Source: Salvelinus alpinus
Lineage: Eukaryota; Chordata; Actinopteri; Salmoniformes; Salmonidae
Assembly: GCF_045679555.1 (NCBI RefSeq)
Contig: NC_092091.1
Location: 17,948,072-18,012,071 of the forward strand
Direction: 5' to 3'
DNA: 64,000 bases
The notes below the pieces were generated by a model, which was not told the origin of the DNA, ran no database searches, and saw only the letters and a program-made list of their open reading frames with translations. A program made the translations under genes and the position numbers. Below are positions 24,280 to 33,944 of the stretch, piece after piece (the first letter of the stretch is position 1; each line of letters opens with the position of its first letter).

Positions 24280-24423
24280 GTATCTGAAGCTGTTCACCTT
24301 CCTACCTCTGGCCGAGGTGGAGCGGGTGATGGAGCAGCAGAGACAGGAGCCAGGCAAACGGGCCGCAAACAAACCTCTCGCCGCCGAAGTCACCAAACTG
24401 GTCCACGACAATGAGGGCAAAAG
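24280..24423 (+). pseudogene. yars2: yars2 relic, C-terminal exon
   Basis: The acceptor is 'gctacctgcag' and the donor 'gtgctgtg' runs into a short GT repeat (24424-24452). The exon reads '[20 protein letters not shown]', then '[11 protein letters not shown]'-like '[16 protein letters not shown]'. This exon alone keeps an open frame. Confidence 0.85.
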
Positions 24424-24707
24424 GTGCTGTGTGTGTGTGTGTGTGTGTGTGTGATCACACGCAAGACAAGGCCTGAGTAACTTCAGACTAATGGATTGAA
24501 TTGACCCCTTCACAAAGTCATGATTATAAATTGCCTTGGGATTGATCTGATGAAATTATGTAGTGAAAGTGTGCATCTTGACAAATGCGTGAAAATGATG
24601 CAATAGATAATTAGTCAGAGAAAGACTATGCATATGTCATTTGGGTGTCATTAATGAGGTGTCGCCTGGTACAATTAGTAATGCTGTGTGTGTGTATTTC
24701 TCTCCAG

Positions 24708-24876
24708 GTGCACCAATGCCCGGTACCACAGTAACCTTCAGGCCCTGGAGCAGATGCGTGATGCTGAGCTGCAGGAGGTCTTCAGAGATGCCCCCTTCCA
24801 TGAGCTGCTGCTGGAGCCAGGGACCACAATACTGGATGCCTGCCGCAGGGCAGAGGACATCCCTCGGGGGCCCAAA
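24708..24876 (+). pseudogene. yars2: yars2 relic, C-terminal exon with disturbed donor
   Basis: The acceptor 'ttctctccag' is good. The exon reads 'CTNARYHSNLQALEQMRDAE', then 'LLLEPGTTILDACRRAEDIP' and 'RGPK'. To join the next exon in frame the end should be 'aaagg|gt'. The sequence reads 'aaagtgtagg', so about two bases seem lost at the junction. Splicing at the remaining GT would shift the frame. Confidence 0.75.
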
Positions 24877-25079
24877 GTGTAGGGCTCTGGCTTTATATTC
24901 CTCTGTTCCTTATCATCCCTGACATGACTACCTCACACGGATGGTCACTCACTCTATTTCACCACTTCCACCCCATTGGCTTTTTCACACTTTCTCTATT
25001 TCTCCTTTCTGCTAATTTCTCTTTTTATTGCCTCATTCCCTCTACTTCTCTCTCAAATCTGTCTTAACTTTAAAACATA

Positions 25080-26380
25080 CAGTGCATTCGCAAAGTATTC
25101 AGACCCCTTCACTTTTTCCACATTTTGTTACATTACAGCCTTATTCTAAAATGGATTAAATTGTTTTTCCCCCCCCCCTCATCAATCTGAGGTTCTGAGA
25201 GCTCTGGAGCAGGATTTCATCAAGGATCTGTCTGGACTTTCCCCCATTCATCTTTCCCTCAATCCTGACTAGTCTCCCAGTCCCTCCCGCTGAAAAACAT
25301 CCCCACAGCATGATGCTGCCACCATGCTTCACCGTAGGGATGGTGCCAGGTTTCCTCCAGATGTGACACTTAGCATTCAGGCCAAAGAGTTCAATCTTTT
25401 TTCTCATGGTCTGAGAGTCCTTTAGGTGCCTTTTGGCAAACTCCAAGCGGGCTGTCATGTGCCTTTTACTGAGGAATGGCTTCTGTCTGGCCACTCAACC
25501 ATAAATATCTGATTAGTGGAGTGCTGCAGAGATGGTTGTCCTTCTGGAAAGTTCTCCCATCTCCACAGAGAAACTCTTTAGCTCTGTCAGAGTGACCATC
25601 GGGTTCTTGGTCACCTCCCTGACCAAGGCCTTTCTCCCCTGATTGCTCAGTTTGGCCAGGCAGCCAGCTCTAGGAAGAGTCTTGGTGGTTACAAACTTCG
25701 TCCATTTAAGAATGATGGAGGCCACTGTGTTCTTGCTGCAGAATTGTTTTTGGTACCCTTCTCCAGATCTGTGCCTCGACACAATCCTGTCTAGGACCTC
25801 TTCGCACAATTCCGTCAACCTCATGGCTTGGTTTTTGAACTGTCAACTGTGGGACCTTTTATATAGACAGTTGTGTGCCTTTCCAAATCATGTCCAATCA
25901 ATTGACTTTATCACAGGTGGACTCCAATCAAGTTGTAGAAACATGTCAAGGATGATCAATGGAAACAGGATGCACCTGAGCTCAATTTCGAGTCTCATAG
26001 CAAAGGGTCTGAATACTTATGTCAGACTTTTATTATTATTATTTCGGGCGGCAGGCAGCCTAGTGGTCTGAGTGTTGGACCAGTAACCGAAAGGTTGCAA
26101 GATCTAATCCCCGAGTTGACAAGGTAAAACTCTGTCGTTCTGCCCCTGAACAAGGCAGTTAACCCACTGTTCCTAGGCCATCATTGAAAATAAGAATTTG
26201 TTCTTAACTGACTTGCCTAGTTAAATAAAGGTGAAATAAATTAGGTTTATTATTTTGAATAAATTAGTAACATTTTCAAAAAACCTGTTTTCGCTTTGTC
26301 ATTACAGGGTATTGTGTGTAGATTGAGGATTTTTTAAATTTAATACATTTTTGAATAAGTCCGTAATGTATCAAAATGTG
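25080..26380 (-). mobile_element. Tc1-like transposon in yars2 relic, itself carrying a SINE
   Basis: The left terminal repeat is 'cagtgcattcgcaaagtatt', preceded by TA. Minus-strand transposase fragments are at 25824-25513 (HTH, 'ILKWTKFVTTKTLPRAG', 'RRTTISAALH') and 25494-25156 ('ARLEFAKRHLKDSQTMRKKI', '[20 protein letters not shown]'). A SINE is inserted at 26045-26245. The right terminal repeat is cut off at the GT-rich repeat near 26380. Frames are broken. Confidence 0.85.
26045..26245 (+). mobile_element. tRNA-derived SINE nested in the Tc1 copy
   Basis: The head reads 'cagcctagtggtctgagtgt' and 'accgaaaggttgcaagatct'. The body has 'tctgcccctgaacaaggcag'. The tail 'cttaactgacttgcctagtt' 'aaataaaggtg' is the sequence found alone at 2091-2131. 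Confidence 0.85.
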
Positions 26381-26384
26381 TTAA

Positions 26385-26612
26385 CTGTTTTTCTGTGTTG
26401 TGTTGTGCTGTCTCTGTGTTGTCTCTGTGTTGTGTTGTCTCTGTGTTGTTGTCTCTGTGATGTGTTGTGATGTCTCTGTGATGTGTTGTGATGTCTCGTG
26501 TTGAGTTGGAATGTCTCTGTGATGTCTCTGTGTGGTGTTGTGTTGTCTCTGTGATGTGTTGTGATGTCTTTATGTTGTTTCTGTGATGTGTTGTCTCTGT
26601 GTTGTGCTGCAG
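26385..26612. repeat. GT/CT-rich degenerate minisatellite abutting the last yars2 exon
   Basis: Variable units of 'tgtctctgtgttgtgttg' and 'tgtctctgtgatgtgttg' form the 3' end of the intron and run right up to the splice acceptor 'gttgtgctgcag' at 26612. Confidence 0.9.
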
Positions 26613-26770
26613 GTATCGCATGGTTTCAGAAGGAGCTGTATGGATCAACCACAGTAAGACAGACAACCCAGAACAGGTACTCATCCCCGGCCAGCACATC
26701 CTGGCCAATGGACTCTCTCCTCAGAGTGGGAAAGAATTACTTCCACATCATCAGGTGGCTCAATCTGTGA
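26613..26770 (+). pseudogene. yars2: yars2 relic, last exon with frameshift
   Basis: This starts '[20 protein letters not shown]' and '[15 protein letters not shown]', matching the C-terminal S4-like RNA-binding region. The expected ending, '[18 protein letters not shown]' plus TGA (26768-26770), is present but in another frame. The shift falls in 'ggactctctcctcag' near 26720, where two bases of a CT run appear to be missing. Confidence 0.85.
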
Positions 26771-28020
26771 GTGGAGCTGCGACCATATCATCACTTCTAT
26801 GCACTGTTTGTGTACTGGAGGTAGGACAGCAAGCTGGGAGGCTTAGGTGAAGAGAGCTGGATATTGGAAATAGACCTGTATTATTTCAATATATCCCTGC
26901 TGATATCTAGGAGAGGATTTAGTGCACTATAAATGTGTGGATTCAATGATGCTGTAATATATAACATATATTTGGTGAAAGGCTTTTGTCTTGTTAGTTG
27001 TATGTTACGTACTGTGTATGTAAACGGTTTTATTTTTGTGATCGTTAGATATTAGATAACCGATTTGCCTAGTACCTAATTTCACAACAAGGGGTCAGTG
27101 CAGTCTTCCCTTTAAATGAGAACTGAGTTAAAGCTCCTTCAGACACCCTGTAGCAAAGCTTGATTTATAAGACCCTAGTTACATCCAGGAATTACATTTA
27201 AATTGCAAAATATCTTACAGCTAAAATAGATGAATATTTTGACATTTTAAAACGGGCAATAGCAATAGGTAATTAAAAACAGGTGGACAAGATGTGTAGG
27301 TTTGTCACATTTAGAAATGGGTGAAATAAAAAAAATGATTCACTCTTACTGTAGTTGTTCTATTGCAAATGGCCAATGAGTTATAATTTAAGTAGTTATT
27401 AATTGATGTTTGATAATTAATTGTAAATTGTCTAATTGCGTTATCCTGCAGAAAATATTGTTTTCCCAATGAGAAATGCTTGCCACTACTCTACTACCAT
27501 CCCTCCTTTTGCTGGGGTGTACACTGGTGACTGAGCTCAGATAAGTCAATATTCGCATCTGTATCATGGAGAGAAATAACTGGTCACCACCATGCAAAAT
27601 AATAAAAATGTTAAGCTTTTATTAGCTTTTTAGAATGCTTGACAGATTCATAACAATGACAACCTACTCCAAACGACAAAATGCTTCACACTGGCTTGTG
27701 TATTTTCAATTGTTTCAAATCATTAAGGTGGTATTACAATTCCACATTTATTGAAAAACTATTATAATTCTCAAATAAAATTTGATTTCCCTCTGTATAT
27801 TTATTGTTCTATTTTGGGGCTAAAAAACTATGACATGAAGATCGAGACCACTGACATTAAAATATTTTGTCAACATAAACAAATGAATAATGCATACATT
27901 AAGTTTCCTTATAATGGCCCTTTATTTATTTACATCATAGCTAAAATGTTAGATACCTATAGTGATTATGGCTATAGCCGTTACAAAGTAACATGTATAG
28001 AAATGTGACAATGTTGCAAA
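26771..28020. other. Intergenic, A/T-rich, no gene recognised
   Basis: Sequence between the yars2 relic and cdkn1b. No coding or repeat signature stands out. Confidence 0.4.
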
Positions 28021-28055
28021 GCCTTTGTAACGTGCATGATCGCCTTAAGAGAATT

Positions 28056-28082
28056 GGGCGGGCCTACGTTTTTTTAACCAAT
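28056..28082 (+). promoter_or_regulatory. cdkn1b: GC box and CCAAT box upstream of cdkn1b
   Basis: A 'gggcggg' Sp1-type box (28056-28062) and a 'ccaat' box (28078-28082) lie 16 bp apart, about 345 bp before the start codon. The mammalian p27 promoter also depends on Sp1 and NF-Y (CCAAT) sites, so this is a reasonable core-promoter candidate. No TATA box is obvious. The transcription start is not known. Confidence 0.45.
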
Positions 28083-28310
28083 GAATTACCTTCTTCGTTT
28101 TAAATAGCTCTCTGTGTCAATCAGTTTTTTCCCCAGTCAGCCTCCCCTCAATCGCCATATTGGGTACTGAAAAGGTTTGTCTGTTATTTCTTCTCTCTTA
28201 CTACGAGAATAAATTGACAGGAGTGGCTTCAGTTACTGCACATTGTTTTGATGATCTGACTACTTTAGCTCGCATTGCCATATTGGAAATTACCGTTTCT
28301 ATCCAAACCT

Positions 28311-28391
28311 ATGCATGGCATAAAAGTGTTGATCATTCGTTTTACGCTTGTTTTGGATCGCGGTGAGAAAGGAGGAAATACGAATTTTTAA
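28311..28391 (+). promoter_or_regulatory. cdkn1b: Candidate upstream ORF (26 codons) in the cdkn1b leader
   Basis: An ATG at 28311 opens a 26-codon frame that stops with TAA at 28389-28391, 34 bases before the p27 start. A regulatory upstream ORF is known in the human CDKN1B leader. The peptides need not be similar. Function here is inferred. Confidence 0.4.
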
Positions 28392-28425
28392 GTGTTCTAT
28401 TTGGACGTTAATTGATTCACCGAAA

Positions 28426-28876
28426 ATGTCAGATGTTCGACTTTCAAATGGGAGCCCGACGTTGGAAAGGACGGATGCTCGGTTGTCGGATCACCCAAAA
28501 CCGTCAGCCTGCAGAATCATTTTCGGCTCGCCGGATCGCGAAGAGTTAAGGCGGGATTTAAAGGGACATTTGCAAGAGATGGAAGCGGCAGCCTCAGCGA
28601 AGTGGAACTTCGATTTTTCAAGCCACACACCTCTATCGAACGGGAGATTCAAATGGGAATTAATGGATTGTAAAGAAATTCCAAATTTCTACACCAGAAC
28701 GCAACGATCAGTGAAAGACGTTTGCCCCTCTGGGAATAACAATATGGATCTAAATGGGAATCATAGTTGTGTGGTGGTGACTCCCCGGCAGTCTGACAAC
28801 ACCGAGAGGTCAGAGAGCCAAATGGAGAGTAAAGAGCAGTGCACCGGGCTGAGAAAAAGACCAGCCTGCCATGAAT
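28426..28876 (+). CDS. cdkn1b: cdkn1b (p27Kip1) coding exon 1
   Basis: This encodes residues 1-150 of a cyclin-dependent kinase inhibitor that blocks cyclin E/A-CDK2 and assembles cyclin D-CDK4 complexes. The start 'MSDVRLSNGSPTLER' keeps Ser10 in 'NGSP'. The kinase-inhibitory domain spans about residues 25-90: 'KPSACRIIFGSPDREELRRD', 'KWNFDFSSHTPL' and 'IPNFYTR' (the 3-10 helix that fills the CDK2 ATP site). The cyclin-docking motif is RIIFG rather than the usual RNLFG. The proline-rich Grb2-type segment seen in mammals is absent. The first nuclear-localisation half, 'LRKRPA', ends the exon. The donor is 'catgaat|gtaggc', phase 1. Confidence 0.95.
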
Positions 28877-29316
28877 GTAGGCCTACGCCTTTGATGATTA
28901 TCTATAATTTACATCATTCATAGTCTGGCTACTTTGAATTTCTGCCTACTGTTTGACGTGCTGGCCTATTCAGCTATGTAATTTGTATCAGCCAGGCTCG
29001 ACGTCAAATTGTAGCAGACTGTAGGCCTAGTTACCAAATAGATGGGCCCACTTATTAGTTATTCTAAAGAAAAGCGTTACAACAATTCTAATCGTTTTCA
29101 TTAATGTTTTCAGTAAGCAATATCGGTAGTCTATGACTACCTGCTAGTCAAGTTGTAAAGATAAGACCTGATAGGCAAATCACTATAGATAGGGAAATGT
29201 AGCAGCCTAAATTGCCTTATTCATTTAAATAATGTAGAGTGGACTATTCACAATACTTCATTTTCGAGAATAACATTTTGACCTATATTCTGAATAAAGT
29301 TGTCTTTCTCTTCCAG

Positions 29317-29435
29317 ACCCCTCGTCCCAAAATAAAAGGTCACACAGTAGTTCGAATGAAGTTACGCCTTGCCCAGTCTTGACGCATTCCGTAGAACGCA
29401 CACCCAGGAAAGCCAGTCCCAGGACTCAAACGTGA
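29317..29435 (+). CDS. cdkn1b: cdkn1b coding exon 2 (C-terminus)
   Basis: The acceptor is 'tttctcttccag'. The split codon gives Tyr, then 'PSSQNKRSHSSSNEVTPCPV' and 'LTHSVERTPRKASPRTQT' with TGA at 29433-29435, for 189 residues in all. 'QNKR' is the second half of the bipartite nuclear signal. 'VERTPRK' holds Thr179, the equivalent of human Thr187, whose phosphorylation creates the SCF-Skp2 degron. The final Thr matches human Thr198. The exon continues to 29446 and splices at 'caagg|gtgaga' to a 3' UTR exon, as in mammals. Confidence 0.95.
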
Positions 29436-30494
29436 AGATGACAAGGGTGAGATAGTTATCTGCTACTTTTGTCTGGCTTTAGTGAGATATGTTATACTGG
29501 TGTGGACTTATTTTCCCAAATAACCCAATATTATTTTTTTTATTGCCTACATAAAGCAGTGTGTGTAAAGCTGAACACATCACGTTGGTCTTCCTGTAAG
29601 CATTTCAGACGTGTCGTTTAAATAACGTGTTGAGCAGTTGTGATTTTCCCACCTTGTAACCTATGCGCAATTGCCAACTAAGTAGCTATTCGTTTTTTGA
29701 AGCTCGAAATGTGTGCTTAACTATATCGTTGTGACGTTCAGTGCGGTCTAGTAAAGGGTTAAAGTCCAAAAGGCTACACAAAATATAGGCGACATTACTA
29801 CAACCACTGGCACGGTGAGGTTCATTTTCCGACGAAACTGTAAACAAGTCCTCAGAACAACACTATAGTAACACGTCAGCAACCACTGCCCTCGTGAGAG
29901 GGAGAAGGGGCCGGTCTCCTCAGCAGTGCACTATGCACGCTAGTCCCCTATCAAAACATCTGGCTGTTCTAGTGAATGAAAGCACAGTATGCACGTTTTT
30001 GAATAGGCCTACATTTTTACGCTAACTTGCAATGAAGTGTGTGTGTGTAGCTATGAAGAGAATTTATCATTTGGAAAATGAAAGTGTTCTGCTGCTTTGA
30101 ATGAGTCAGTAAGGTGTCTTTGACCTCAGTAGATTACTAGCATTAGCCTGTTCTTAGCATTGTTTTGTCATGTCAAAACTATTACATGTTGCCACATCTA
30201 TGTTTGTCTGCAAAAAGAAGTGGCCAGGAATGGTTTTGATGCATTTGTATGTGGTCATGTTTACTGGTGTAAATTAGCATTGGTCTCACAACTTTGTTTT
30301 TATTTCTCTCTGCAGAGCTGAAAATGTATTTCCCCTTTTTGTCATGGAAACCCAAGTGTTCGGTGATTTTGAAGAGGAACTACAAAGAAAACGAAACATA
30401 TCAATTCTCCCTAAGGATGGGGACGCTGTGCAAGCACTGAATATAAACACTAAAGTTGTGGCACTCATAAAGTTACTGCCTCTAAAAGCAGTCG

Positions 30495-30501
30495 ATGTAG
30501 C
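30495..30501 (+). promoter_or_regulatory. cdkn1b: miR-221/222 seed match 1 in cdkn1b 3' UTR
   Basis: 'atgtagc' is the 7-base complement of the miR-221/222 seed. It sits in 'gatgtagcagtgtgcaatta', the same context as the first established human p27 site. Confidence 0.75.
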
Positions 30502-30558
30502 AGTGTGCAATTAGGTTTTATTTCCTTTTTTGCTTTTTTTTTTTTTTTTTACTACCTG

Positions 30559-30566
30559 TGTATATA
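30559..30566 (+). promoter_or_regulatory. cdkn1b: Pumilio recognition element in cdkn1b 3' UTR
   Basis: 'tgtatata' fits the Pumilio consensus UGUANAUA and lies between the two miR-221/222 seed matches. In human p27, PUM1 binding here opens a structure that exposes the microRNA sites. Confidence 0.7.
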
Positions 30567-30577
30567 TTTATTTTCAT

Positions 30578-30584
30578 ATGTAGC
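30578..30584 (+). promoter_or_regulatory. cdkn1b: miR-221/222 seed match 2 in cdkn1b 3' UTR
   Basis: A second 'atgtagc', in 'atatgtagcacatgaaac', corresponds to the second human site ('ttatgtagcacataaac'). A third 7-mer match at 31355-31361 has no human counterpart that I recall. Confidence 0.75.
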
Positions 30585-31715
30585 ACATGAAACATATTAT
30601 GATTGGGGAGGGGGGGGAAACTATGTAAAAGGCATGAATTTGACTTGAAGAATTGCCGTGTAGTTTTGGTTCCAAAATGCTGTTTATAAATCCTGATCCA
30701 TTTAAAAAATGATTGGATTAAATAATTGTTCCTCATCAAAGTATCCTCATAGGTCATCTGTATGTAGGGAGAGATTGATGGTACATAATGTGTAGCCTTG
30801 TTTTTTGGGTCATTTAAGTGTCACACAACGTGGGTTCTCAGCCACCCCACGAAAACAATGCCTCAAATAATGATACATTTCTGTTATGACTAAAAAAGTA
30901 ATATGTGAAGTCAGCCAATATTTATTGTATTTTGTTAAATCTGTAGGCCTACGTCGGTCACTTAAATTCTGGAATATTTTGTTTTTTTACAAGTCTTCCT
31001 CTTCACCATTTTTTTAAGAAGTGTAGCTAATTTATTTTTCTGAAGTGGTGTAGGGTACTAATTTGCTGAAGGATAAAGTATCAGTTAACTGTACTGGTAG
31101 TATTAATCAACTTCATCCTCTCCCTGACATACTCGTGTCTGTCAGTTTAACGGTTCTTAATATTTTTTTTAACGATTAGGCCTTTTTATATTTGAAATGT
31201 CCTACAATACCAAATACATGGTTGCTTCAATACGTCTGTGTCGACGCTTTCACCATCAGGTTGCCTTGGCATTGTACTCCTGTTTGATACAGAAATATAA
31301 TTTAATTTGTTAATCTCCCCCTTCTCCCAGACATTGTTAGTGCAGATCATGCAAATGTAGCTTCTAAAATAACTTTAATTTCGCCCAGTTACAATCAGCC
31401 TTTGTTCAGAGGCTAAGAATTGTCTCAAAGTAGTCACTCTGCCCGTGTAAATCTATTAAGTGTACATAACTTTGTAAAAACACTGAGAAATTATACTAAC
31501 TTATTTATGTCAAGCTTTTTTTATGTAGAATAAAATGGGGTTTTGATCAAGGTTATCCAAAGTGGCATTTACATATTTTTTTGTAAGCATATTTTTGGTA
31601 GTTTTTATTTTATCAAAAAAGGTTGCAACCTGAGCCTGATTTAAAATATTTGATGTGCATTTTTCAATGTGTGATTTAAGATGTGTTGCAATCAATTAAA
31701 ACAGAAGATAAATCG

Positions 31716-33539
31716 TTCTGATTTGTTGGTCATGTTTGCACTGTTGAAAGGAACCTCTTCAGCCTACACACGGTCACACTCTCTTTCTCTCAGCGAGTAT
31801 ACAGCATAACGATTTTAATGTATTTCGATTACGCTAATACATAATCCATATCCGTGTCCTTCATAACTTGATGTTTCATACTATAAATTGCACAGAGAAA
31901 CTGCATGTGCTCTCATGGGGCGGGAGGAATCGCATAGGAGGTATAATGTTTCTATATAGCCCACTAGTGAATCACAAGTAAAAATGCCTCTCAGGACTCC
32001 AGGCAAAACGACCTTAAATTTCAGTTTAATAGATTGCTGAGATTGTCATACCTCGGTTCTCTTCATACCCACTGCTTTTGGGTTGGGAGTTTATACATTA
32101 TCATCCTGGAATAAAGACATGAAGAGATTTAACTCAACAGTTATTTGTGTAGTTCTAGTGCTTTTCACAGCAGTTAGGAGTAGATATAGTATTTCAGTAA
32201 TTGATGTCATTTTTTTATCAATGTGGTGTACTGTATTCTCTTCGGCTCGCGGACAAACTGGAACTAACCCGTGCGCATTCGGTACCATTTGGCACATTAC
32301 GCATGTTTCAAGCTTGAAGTAGCACGTAATAGGGTTCGGTAAATACAAACGATGTTATTGCTTCTACGGTTGCAAAATCTGTCAATTTTAAAATAGTTTA
32401 GCCTGTGTTAATCCACTATAGCACTGCTGACCAAATATGCCGCCGTCTGCGCAGTGGCACTCCCAATATGATGAAATCGTAAAGTATTTTGAAAAATGCC
32501 TGGTGATTGACGTTTGGGTCCTCCAATCCGGTTATGGCTAAGTAAAGCACACCACTGTTGCAGCCAGTTACATTTGTCTTATGGAAGGTTTGAACTGCAA
32601 TGTTTCTAGGGGTGAAAAAACACTCCCCACAGGTCCACAGTTGAAATTATATAAGGTTAGTCACTGCATGAATTTAGTTATATTTCGTCACAGAGAATAC
32701 GCTAGTGTAGCCTACATCCAACAAGTACTGTAATTGCATGCATATAGATGTTTTAACTGTAGTTTGAATTAATTATAGAAAAAAGGATGTAGAAATGTAT
32801 CCCTGATACTGTAATGAGCTTTTTTAATAAAACAACTCTATCATATACAGTGTCATTTTATTGATTTCTTTATAGATCAAAGCTATGCAAACAATATTTT
32901 GATGTAGATTGTTTACTTGCCTTATGTTTTAGTATATTTGCTAATGAGTTGAAACTAAAAAGAGTTTACTCATGTTTTTATCATTAAGGCACAATGGTGT
33001 ATATTTATTCACATTTTTACACCATAATTATATTTTGTCTCATGTTTTACTGGGCTACATCAAATACAATTCCAGCCTCATTTGGAGAGTTGTTTGCAAC
33101 AATTTATAGGCCTACTATTTTGTACAACTATAAGCTTTTTTTACCAACATATTCACCTACACAAATAGCGGTCAGCTACATAAAGGAATTCTATAGCAGC
33201 AATTATTATTATTATTTTTGGTAATTCATCTTTACATTGTAAAGATTAGCACCAAAGCAGAGCCATAAAAACATGTTCACTGCTGAATTATATTTTGTCT
33301 TTCTCTGACTAATTATCTATTGCATCATTTTTCATGCATTTGTCAAGATGCACACTTTCACCACCAAATTTCATCAGATCAATCCCAAGGCAATTTATAA
33401 TCTTGACTTTGTGAAGGGGTCAATCCAATCCATTAGTCTGGAATTACTCAGGCCTTGTCTTGCGTGTGAGTGCGCACACACACACACACACCAAAGATGT
33501 ATTTTTAAAGAGAATATTTAGTGTTGAGTTGGTAAAGGG
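31716..33539. other. Downstream of cdkn1b, A/T-rich, no gene recognised
   Basis: No exon or named repeat is recognised apart from a short CA tract (33474-33492). Confidence 0.4.
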
Positions 33540-33944
33540 CTCCCTCCTCTCCTCACCCCACTACAGCCTTAGAGCACCATGAAGGCCTCCCTCCTCTCCT
33601 CACCGCACTACAGCCTTAGAGCACCATGAAGGCCTCACTCCACTACAGCCTTAGAGCACCATGAAGGCCTCACTCCACTACAGCCTTAGAGCACCATGAA
33701 GGCCTCACTCCACTACAGCCTTAGAGCACCATGAAGGCCTCACTCCACTACAGCCTTAGAGCACCATGAAGGCCTCACTCCACTACAGCCTTAGAGCACC
33801 ATGAAGGCCTCACTCCACTACAGCCTTAGAGCACCATGAAGGCCTCACTCCACTACAGCCTTAGAGCACCAGGAAGGCCTCACTCCACTACAGCCTTAGA
33901 GCACCATGAAGGCCTCACTCCACTACAGCCTTAGAGCACCAGGA
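33540..33944. repeat. 35-bp minisatellite, about 10-11 copies
   Basis: The unit is 'ctccactacagccttagagc' plus 'accatgaaggcctca'. The two leftmost units carry an extra 'cctcctctcctcacc' segment. Copies are nearly identical, suggesting recent expansion. Confidence 0.96.

Larger units (their letters stand above)
19910..26770 (+). pseudogene. yars2: Decayed yars2 (mitochondrial tyrosyl-tRNA synthetase), introns retained
   Basis: Working YARS2 charges mitochondrial tRNA-Tyr. Pieces in order match it: 'HRSATAQGG' to '[17 protein letters not shown]' (20010-20133), '[19 protein letters not shown]' (from 20137), 'RHFRMGTLLSR' (about 20417), '[10 protein letters not shown]', '[18 protein letters not shown]', then exons at 20869-21027, 24280-24423, 24708-24876 and 26613-26770. 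Lesions: frameshifts within exon 1, an in-frame TGA after 'AVTSPG' (about 20466), a disturbed donor at 24877, and a 2-bp loss in a CT run near 26720 that shifts the last 19 residues. The HIGH-type motif reads HVSN and the KMSKS-type loop reads KLEKT. Surviving introns show it is not a processed copy, and the introns are filled with minisatellites and transposons. It is most likely a dead duplicate; a sequencing error could explain one lesion but not all. Confidence 0.88.
30316..31715 (+). other. cdkn1b: cdkn1b 3' UTR exon
   Basis: The acceptor is 'ctctctgcag' (to 30315). From memory of the human transcript, several blocks are strikingly alike: 'actgcctctaaaagcagtcg' to 'gcaattaggtttt' (30476-30520), 'actacctgtgtatata' (30551-30566), 'atgtagcacatga' (30578-30590) and 'gtaaaaacactgagaaatta' plus 'tactaacttatttatg' (31474-31509). 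Poly(A) signal candidates are AATAAA at 31529-31534 and ATTAAA at 31695-31700. The end at about 31715 is an estimate. Confidence 0.75.

Noticed and set aside
28160-28366. 68-codon frame starting at 28160 upstream of cdkn1b
   Set aside because: It has no ATG (it would start with TTG); the ATG-initiated upstream ORF at 28311 is a better candidate.
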